Below are positions 62,457 to 64,000 of a stretch of DNA of 64,000 nucleotides, piece after piece. The stretch is from Tyto alba (lineage: Eukaryota; Chordata; Aves; Strigiformes; Tytonidae): assembly GCF_018691265.1 (NCBI RefSeq), contig NW_024881261.1:23337374-23401373 (forward strand), in the 5' to 3' direction. Both the position numbers and the translations under genes were made by a program. The notes under the pieces were generated by a model. It made no database searches. It had not been told where the DNA came from and was given only the letters and a program-made list of their open reading frames with translations. Position 1 is the stretch's first letter; every line of letters begins with the position of its first letter.

Positions 62457-64000
62457 AAAGGTCTTAAAACAAACAAAAAATGACTTAAGTAATACAAAGA
62501 AGAACAGAAGATCACAAAATGAGGCTGATGATGAAGGGACATATTTTCCCTCCCTCTAGCCTTATGAGGACTGTAATCCTAGCAACCAAAGTTGTTCAAA
62601 AGCATGTGTAGGAGGAGAGGGGGAAGAAAGGGTAGCATTGTTTATAGTACATAGATGTAGGGACTGCAGCAGGAGCCAAATGAGGAGAATAACTTCTGTG
62701 CTAGAACGGAAGAGTGAAAGGAAATGGGTAGGTAAGGACAATTGTAGGATTTGTACAGTACAGAAGAGAATCCCTTCCATGTAGGATGCAATTTCTTCCG
62801 CGGAAAAGATGTTTCATCCGTGGAGCTGGATGACACAACTCCTCTGGAATAGCAACCTTTCAGTGTTTGTTATCTGTGGTTCCGTTACTAGATAGGTTGC
62901 GGTTCTTATAATTAGCACTTCATTAGCTAAAAAGTCAAAATGTTCCTTGCATCAATCTATTTAGTTATACATCACTTTTACGAGATGGGTATCAACTAAG
63001 ACTGAAAGGATTGTCTGGTGTGAATCATAAATACTTTAAAGGGTTCTTAAAATATGAATACTCAACACTTTCTGAAAATAAACTTCCTGGAATAAGCTTC
63101 TGGGTCACTTCACATCAGTAAACCTTTCTGATATCCTGGCCACTTCCCTTCCTTTATAGCTAACAAAATGGAGGTACACAGAGGCACCAGACAGCTTCTC
63201 GAAAGAAACTTTATTTACAAACCTAAAAGAAGGCAGCTGTTTTTTCACCAGTTGTCAAGTACTTCAGATCTCACTAGGTAAATAACATCTCACCTGCAGA
63301 ATACTATAGAACAGTTTGAAAATCTATTAAAAGCCATCAAATAAAACCCACAGGATTTCAAACAAATGCCTACAAAAACCCCACTGCATTCATTTAGAGC
63401 CCACACAAGCTTCACTACGGACAGATTAAGGAAAGTGGTCTCCTTGTTGACCTGCTTAAATATGACATCAATTACTCAGTCCACAAATGTGAAAACGCTT
63501 TCCTAACAGAATTGCATCAGGACCAGAAATATATGCGGAGCCCATATTTTTTGACTAATGGCATTCTTTCACCACAATTACTTCTACGTGGACTCCTTCT
63601 CTATGGCACCAGGTGAGTTCAGCCAGGCTGGCACTTATGTGTGGTTTTCTGTGGACTGCTACAAGGATGCCCATGAAGAAAAGCAAGTCTGCTTTCAATA
63701 GGCTTAAGTCAGGTAGGCAGGGATTGGCAGCTGCCAAGAAGTCCTAAAGGGTCTACACACAGAAGAGTGTTGAAAAACAATTCTTTATACCAACACTGTA
63801 TTAATTCTTGCCCTGAACGTAATTTATTTAAGCTTCTTCACACAATCTAAATATTCACGCCATTATTTGGCACTATCAGAAAAACACCTAAATCATACGG
63901 AAATGAAAGTTGCAGCAAGGCACAAATACACCAAAATAAAGGAAAAAGGTTCCCCAGGATTTGATTGAGCTGTGACAAGCATCCAAAAGAAACACATTTC

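Larger units (their letters stand above)
57441..64000. other. Non-coding or intronic DNA with splice-like segments on the minus strand
   Basis: No recognised gene. Three short minus-strand open segments (60900-60948, 58593-58681, 57447-57505) carry good splice signals and compatible phases. A possible terminal exon with AATAAA lies at 61984-62212. Homopolymers occur at 59987-59999 and 60179-60204, and a CAG/CTG inverted repeat at 62431-62456. Whether any of this is transcribed cannot be decided from the sequence. Confidence 0.5.

Noticed and set aside
63211..63216. AATAAA on the minus strand considered as a gene end
   Set aside because: No exon-like sequence precedes it; this hexamer occurs by chance dozens of times in 64 kb of AT-rich DNA.
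63555..63737. Minus-strand frame with PDLS-like string considered as a mariner C-terminus
   Set aside because: Only a few residues resemble the PDLSP region and nothing before or after follows the mariner pattern; no terminal inverted repeats seen.
1..64000. CRISPR arrays, operons, phage or bacterial mobile elements
   Set aside because: No regularly spaced direct repeats and no bacterial gene density or ribosome-binding patterns; the sequence is vertebrate-like throughout.

Overview
This window looks like non-coding vertebrate DNA, most likely from a bird. It is AT-rich and mostly unique sequence, with homopolymer runs and decayed ancient repeats. The best lineage marker is a complete solo LTR at 35517-36587. 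It has TG...CA ends, a 5-bp target duplication and the repeated CTGCAG-centred units that I know from avian ERVL-type LTRs. Two eroded CR1 LINE 3' ends and a scatter of MIR/CORE-SINE-like fragments fit an amniote genome. I saw no Alu, L1 or other mammal-specific repeats. A species cannot be named from this sequence alone.

Layout. 1-12.5 kb is unique DNA with an antisense CR1 3' end near 4.3-4.6 kb, small tandem repeats and A-rich tracts. 12.5-23.7 kb is similar, with AT-rich homeobox-like motif clusters. At 23.7 and 24.3 kb lie two ungapped, diverged 96-bp copies of one sequence (71 of 96 identical). 24.4-35.5 kb holds a long T-rich tract and an octamer-bearing palindromic segment at 32.5 kb. 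35.5-36.6 kb is the solo LTR, the only clearly GC-rich part. 36.6-57 kb holds MIR-like fragments, a sense CR1 3' end at 45 kb, a G-quadruplex motif at 49.7 kb and many homopolymers. 57-64 kb holds several short open segments bounded by splice-like sites on the minus strand.

No protein-coding gene could be recognised. Almost every open frame is under 140 codons and none resembles a protein I know. The longest (213 codons) is an antisense artefact of the LTR. A few short open stretches carry good splice signals and compatible phases on the minus strand, notably 60.9, 58.6 and 57.5 kb. They are given as low-confidence hypotheses, because open frames of 15-30 codons with nearby splice signals are expected by chance in 64 kb. 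The safest reading is a large intron or intergenic stretch, possibly of a minus-strand gene.
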